A DNA stretch of 64,000 bases from Flavobacteriaceae bacterium (lineage in GTDB: Bacteria > Bacteroidota > Bacteroidia > Flavobacteriales > Flavobacteriaceae). A model generated the notes under the pieces. That model made no database searches and had not been told where the DNA came from. It was given only the letters and a program-made list of their open reading frames with translations. Positions within the stretch are counted from its first letter, which is position 1; each line of letters opens with the position of its first letter. The translations under genes and the position numbers were made by a program. Below are positions 59,460 through 64,000 of this stretch, piece after piece. Where the stretch lies: assembly GCA_002862755.1 (NCBI GenBank), contig PKDY01000050.1, forward strand, positions 1 to 64,000, given 5' to 3'.

Positions 59460-60992
59460 CTATCTTGATATTTTTCTAGTTTCTGTTGGAGTCTTTATAA
59501 TATATAAACCAGTTGGAAGTGTAGCTATAATTTCATCTTCATGTTTAAGGGAATTTACTGTAGATGATTTAATTAAAGTTCCTGAAAAATCATAGATGTT
59601 CATATTATATGATTTTGTAATAAAATTATCTTGAAGTACAAGTTGTTTTTTTTCAATACTCATCTTGCTTCCATTAGGTCTATTACTGCTTGAAACATAA
59701 ACTAATATAGACGAATAAATATTATTATTTTCACCTCCTGTTGTGCCTTCATTAACATTATTGTTTATATCAAGAACTATATGTATGTAACCTGAAGTTT
59801 CTGGGGCGATGTATCCGCTAATAATGTTTCTTTCAATATGTTCACCTTGTGATTGAAAGTTATTACTAGATATTTCAGTAAAATCAATTTGTTTTAAGAG
59901 TATTGGATTAGTATATGCAGTTCCTTGAGTATAATAAAAACCAACTTTCATTACTCCAGAATTTGCTTGTCCAATATTTTTTACATTTAATAATAATTCT
60001 AATTCTGAATCATTATTATAAAGAGTATGTGAAGCGTTACTAGATAGGGCTTGTGGAGATAAAATTGAACCTGAAGATTTAGCAGTCGAATTATTTATGT
60101 CTAAAATTAAATCTGCAAAACCTGGACAACCGTTATTTGAAGCAGGACCAGGTTGAGTTGGGCAATTATCTGAACTATTTGGAACGCCATCTCCATCTTT
60201 ATCATTATCACAAACGTCGCCAATTCCATCACCATCAATATCAGATTGATTTGAATTTGAGTTTGAAGGACAATTGTCACAAACATCTCCTTTTCCATCT
60301 CCATCTGTATCCAACTGGTTTGGATTATAGGTAGTTTTGCAATTGTCAATACTATCTTCGATACCGTCATTATCAGCATCACAGAAAGGGGTCTGTAAAA
60401 CATAATTGTTCTCAAAATTTGAATCTGTATCAGATGCAGGGCCAGATAATTTACTAACTATATATAAATATTTCACAATACTATCATCTGTAAACTTATA
60501 TAGTTTATTTATTTGTAATGGATCTGTAGAAATTTGTGAAAGAACATTAATTCTATAGCTACTACCACTAGTAGAAGCTAATGAAGAACAGAATAGGTTT
60601 GTTGCTGTTGAGTAATTTGTTCCTAGGTCTCTTACGTCATAACCAGTTTCGTAAGTACAACTAATATTTTGTAATTCAAAAGCACTAATTGCAAACGAGT
60701 CTCTGTCATGATCAATATTAGTATTTTTACTTACGATGTATAAATAATATATTGTATTTTCCTCTGTAAATTTATAAAGTTTGTTAATTTGTAAAGGGTT
60801 TGATGTTGTTGAAATGACATTAACTCTGAAGCTAAAACCGTTTGATGATGCATTTGGTGAACAAAATTGATTAGAAGATTGAGAATAATTTGTTCCAAAA
60901 TTACGGGTTTCATAAGTTGTAATTATTGATTGAGCATTTACTGAAAAAAAGACAGTAAAAAAAAATACTAAAAAGAAAAATGTTTTTTTCAT
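59460..60992 (-). CDS. T9SS-secreted protein with tandem N-terminal repeats and thrombospondin type 3 repeats
   Basis: Two [20 protein letters not shown] modules; [52 protein letters not shown]-terminal sorting-like domain. Confidence 0.82.
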   Translation of the reverse strand: MKKTFFFLVFFFTVFFSVNAQSIITTYETRNFGTNYSQSSNQFCSPNASSNGFSFRVNVISTTSNPLQINKLYKFTEENTIYYLYIVSKNTNIDHDRDSFAISAFELQNISCTYETGYDVRDLGTNYSTATNLFCSSLASTSGSSYRINVLSQISTDPLQINKLYKFTDDSIVKYLYIVSKLSGPASDTDSNFENNYVLQTPFCDADNDGIEDSIDNCKTTYNPNQLDTDGDGKGDVCDNCPSNSNSNQSDIDGDGIGDVCDNDKDGDGVPNSSDNCPTQPGPASNNGCPGFADLILDINNSTAKSSGSILSPQALSSNASHTLYNNDSELELLLNVKNIGQANSGVMKVGFYYTQGTAYTNPILLKQIDFTEISSNNFQSQGEHIERNIISGYIAPETSGYIHIVLDINNNVNEGTTGGENNNIYSSILVYVSSSNRPNGSKMSIEKKQLVLQDNFITKSYNMNIYDFSGTLIKSSTVNSLKHEDEIIATLPTGLYIIKTPTETRKISR

Positions 60993-61127
60993 GAATTTGG
61001 ATTTTAATTATATGATTAAAATTATGATATACTAATAAATTTAAAGTGTCGTTATCATTATCAAATTATGATTAAATTTCTAAATTAATATTTAGGGTAA
61101 TCATTGTAAAAAGGATAATTCCTTGTA

Positions 61128-61155
61128 AAAAAAATCCCTCAATTGAGGGATTTTT
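61128..61155 (-). terminator. Terminator downstream of 61175-62320
   Basis: AAAAATCCCTCAATTGAGGGATTTTTT. Confidence 0.88.
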
Positions 61156-61174
61156 TAACTTTTATTATAGAAAA

Positions 61175-62320
61175 TTATAGACCGATTGTCCATCCAGTTG
61201 TCCAAGCTGGAGCAGTTGCGCTATTACCTGCACCTGTGTTAGCTCCTACAGTTATGTAAGTCGTATTAGCACCTGCATATTCTGATTGAGTAGTAACTGT
61301 AGCTCCAAAATAAACAGGATTGAAAATAACATGGTTGTTATCTACATTTGCGTTAGAAACTGCATCAGTTGTTGCATCTTTAATTTTGAAACCTTTAGTG
61401 AAACCATCAATATAGATGTTTTGACAATTCCAGTATCCTGTACCTTCTTTTAAATACATACCATGCTCAGAACCAGCTAAAGAACCTTTTAAAATAGTAA
61501 AGTTTTTTAATGTTGCATTTGTTCTTGGTGTTGCATCAAAATTATCTCCATTGTTTGAACCTTCTACACCTGCTTTTTCGATATCTTTAATGAAAACATT
61601 TTCGAAAGATCCTGTAAAACCGTCAGCGAAATCTAATCCATCGTCTTGTGCATTAACAATAACTAAGTTTTTAGCATTAACTGCACCTCCGAAAAATTCA
61701 ATCCCATCGTCTCCACTCATATAAGCTTCAACATTTTCAAATACAGTTCCTGAACCTACTGCAAATAAAGAAACTCCATTAAACTCTTTATCACTAGAGA
61801 AAGCAGCACCTGTATACTCTACTCTTAAATAACGAATTACACCTGAACTATCGTTGTTGTCTGAACCACCATACGTTAAGTTAGAAACTTCTGCTAAAGC
61901 AGACTGACCTGTAGAACCACCTTTGTTAGTGTACGCTTTACCACAAATTACTAATCCACCCCAATCACTTTGGTTAGGAGAACTGTTAGCACTAGTCATG
62001 ATTACTGGGTTACTTGCAGTACCATTTACATAAATATAAGCACCTTGTGAAATAGCAATGTATGCAGAAGTACCTCCTGATGCCTCAACTCTTGTTCCAG
62101 CAGGGAAAGTTACAGAAGCTCCATTTTCTACTACGAATGGTCCTGTTAATTTATAAGTTATTGAAGGATCTAATGTTAACGTTTGTCCTGATTTTAAAGT
62201 TCCTTGGAAATTTGTAGGATCAATTGTTACAACATTTGTGTTATCATCTTCATTATCTCTTGAACAAGATGATAGTGTTAAAGCTGCAATCGTTAAAGCA
62301 GATAATAATAATTTTTTCAT
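61175..62320 (-). CDS. Lipoprotein with predicted parallel beta-helix
   Basis: LTLSSCSRDN lipobox; VMTSANSSPNQSDWGGLVICGKAYTN and repeated beta-helix-like segments. Confidence 0.75.
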   Translation of the reverse strand: MKKLLLSALTIAALTLSSCSRDNEDDNTNVVTIDPTNFQGTLKSGQTLTLDPSITYKLTGPFVVENGASVTFPAGTRVEASGGTSAYIAISQGAYIYVNGTASNPVIMTSANSSPNQSDWGGLVICGKAYTNKGGSTGQSALAEVSNLTYGGSDNNDSSGVIRYLRVEYTGAAFSSDKEFNGVSLFAVGSGTVFENVEAYMSGDDGIEFFGGAVNAKNLVIVNAQDDGLDFADGFTGSFENVFIKDIEKAGVEGSNNGDNFDATPRTNATLKNFTILKGSLAGSEHGMYLKEGTGYWNCQNIYIDGFTKGFKIKDATTDAVSNANVDNNHVIFNPVYFGATVTTQSEYAGANTTYITVGANTGAGNSATAPAWTTGWTIGL

Positions 62321-62411
62321 TTTAGATTGTGTTATTTTATTTTAATACGGCAAATTTAACTATAGTATGCTAGGGGAGTTTTACCTAAAGGTTATGAGTT
62401 TATTAATAAAA

Positions 62412-62440
62412 AATGGGCTGTTTTAGTAAAAAAACAGCCC
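62412..62440 (-). terminator. Terminator downstream of the TonB-dependent receptor
   Basis: TGGGCTGTTTTAGTAAAAAAACAGCCCA. Confidence 0.8.
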
Positions 62441-62467
62441 AATCTTTATTTATTGTTAATTTATTGT

Positions 62468-64000
62468 TTAGAATTCATATTTCAATGAAAAACCAAAATT
62501 TCTTCCTTTTTTGTATTCTGAAATTGTAACATCTTGTGTTTCTTGAACTCTTTTAATAGATGGATTGTTTATGTTTTTGAAACTTAAGCCTAATCCTAAA
62601 TTTTTATTAACCTTATATTTTAAGATTAAATCAGAAGTGATTACTGCTTTGTCTACAATGTTTCCTTTATAGTTAGTTCCTAAAGCGTAAATACGATCAG
62701 AGAAATAACCAGCTGTAAATGTTGCTGTAAATGCTCTGTCATTAGACATGTTTTTGTTGAAACTTACATCACCATTTACTAATAAATCTGATGCACCAGT
62801 TAAAGCGCTTTCATCATACGTAAAGAATGCATTGATAAATCCTTTTGTTTCTTTGAAAACTTTGTCTTTGTTTAAATCTTGATTTGTATATAAATAAGAG
62901 ATGTTTAATCCTCCACTGAAACTTTCACTTGTGTTCTCAGTGTTGTTTTCTATTTGATAAAAGAATTTTCTTATTTCTATTTCAGCTCCAAGACCTATCG
63001 CTTTATCACCTGAGTTAATCCATGAAATATCATTTGAAGCGGAAGCAACTGTTGTTTCGTTAATTGGGTTTTGTATGTATTTACCAAATCCTGTTAGAGA
63101 GAAAACTTCTCCATTTTTTGGAAAATATTCCCATTTTACATCAAAATTATAATCGGTAGAGTTGTATAAATATGGGTTACCAAAATAAGCTTGACCAACT
63201 TCTTCATATAAGAAAGGAGCTCTTTCTTTAAACTGAGGTAATGTATATGTCTTACTAGCTGCTAACTTGATGTTTTGTTTTTCAGTTAGCTCATATTTCG
63301 CTGCTAACGATGGTAAATACTCCATGGTATCGAATAATTTTTTAGTCTTAGTTGGTATAAGAGTCGTAAAATATTCGATATCTTGAATGATATATTCAGC
63401 CCTAAAAGCTACATTCACAAATAACTTTGGTGTAAACTGATATTCTAAAGCACCGTAACCAGCAGAAATAATTTGTTGACCGTTATAGTTTTGAGGTTTA
63501 TAACCATTAGGTGAATTAACATCTCCAAATAAAGTGCTCAATGTAAATAAACCAGCATTGTAATTATTTTGATTGAAATATGCATCAATGTTATTTACAT
63601 CAATGTTTGGTTGCGTTACTTCGTTTACAGGTTTCATGTTGTACTGAATAGCATTAAAGTCGATTGTTTTGTATCTACCGCTATAACCTGCAATAAGCTT
63701 ACCTTTATAATTGTCTTCTGAATCTTTATTGAATTTATAAGTAGCACTAAAGTTCCCTGCTACTTCATCATCTGTCATATCTTGATAATATCTATTGTTA
63801 TCAGCTTTGTTATAGTTTGATGGAACTAAACCTTGCGATAAATCGTCATCATTTCTTGGTATAAATGTATTTTGCATTCTGTCTGGAATTACATTTGTCA
63901 TCATGTTATATGATAATCCCCAGTTTACATCTACTCTTTCATTGAATAATTTATGTTCTCCTAATAATTGGTTTACCCAAAGACTAGTTCTGTCAAATGT
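62468..64000 (-). CDS. TonB-dependent receptor, N-terminus beyond window end
   Basis: Beta-barrel repeats (FTPKLFVNVAFRAEYIIQDIEYF; AASKTYTLPQFKERAPF; terminal FGFSLKYEF). The frame stays open from the track start at 63904 to base 64000 (TFDRTSLWVNQLLGEHKLFNERVDVNWGLSYN). Confidence 0.9.
   Translation of the reverse strand, partial: TFDRTSLWVNQLLGEHKLFNERVDVNWGLSYNMMTNVIPDRMQNTFIPRNDDDLSQGLVPSNYNKADNNRYYQDMTDDEVAGNFSATYKFNKDSEDNYKGKLIAGYSGRYKTIDFNAIQYNMKPVNEVTQPNIDVNNIDAYFNQNNYNAGLFTLSTLFGDVNSPNGYKPQNYNGQQIISAGYGALEYQFTPKLFVNVAFRAEYIIQDIEYFTTLIPTKTKKLFDTMEYLPSLAAKYELTEKQNIKLAASKTYTLPQFKERAPFLYEEVGQAYFGNPYLYNSTDYNFDVKWEYFPKNGEVFSLTGFGKYIQNPINETTVASASNDISWINSGDKAIGLGAEIEIRKFFYQIENNTENTSESFSGGLNISYLYTNQDLNKDKVFKETKGFINAFFTYDESALTGASDLLVNGDVSFNKNMSNDRAFTATFTAGYFSDRIYALGTNYKGNIVDKAVITSDLILKYKVNKNLGLGLSFKNINNPSIKRVQETQDVTISEYKKGRNFGFSLKYEF

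Overview
This is a low-GC window from a Flavobacterium-like (Bacteroidota, Flavobacteriaceae) chromosome. Most of it is housekeeping: frr, pyrH, truB, uppP, ftsX, leuS, asnS, rpoN, tyrS, pckA, pyrC, a PorT/SprT-like protein, an ExbB/ExbD operon and tRNA-Ser(GGA). Both edges cut a gene: a secreted TPR-CHAT protease at the left and a TonB-dependent receptor at the right. Four accessory signals stand out. (1) A NarL-type two-component system (35271-37757) is followed by three diverged tandem repeats (about 37.77-38.33 kb) that look like small RNA genes. Each has an 18-bp inverted repeat ACCCC-N8-GGGGT ending exactly 29 bp upstream of the last base of a TTTG (-7) element, and each ends in a hairpin plus T-tract. 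The same inverted repeat with the same 29-bp spacing lies upstream of the DUF1800/DUF1501 operon (33078-33095, minus). I read this as a local regulon: TCS, three sRNAs and a secreted-protein operon. (2) A grasp-with-SPASM (graspetide-type) RiPP cassette (19.73-23.71 kb, minus) has a precursor gene missing from the ORF track because its only usable start is ATT. A hairpin separates the precursor from the maturation genes. The SPASM maturase carries a frameshift and an in-frame TAG, so the cassette may be decaying. (3) A second orphan leader-like peptide gene (43922-44155) shares an upstream inverted repeat AGTCAA-N8/9-TTGACT and 5'UTR features with the RiPP precursor. (4) A divergent sigma factor / TPR anti-sigma-like / lipoprotein / PKD-barrel / secreted CHAT protease island has a 16-bp direct repeat between its divergent halves. 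All calls come from reading the sequence; no database search was run.
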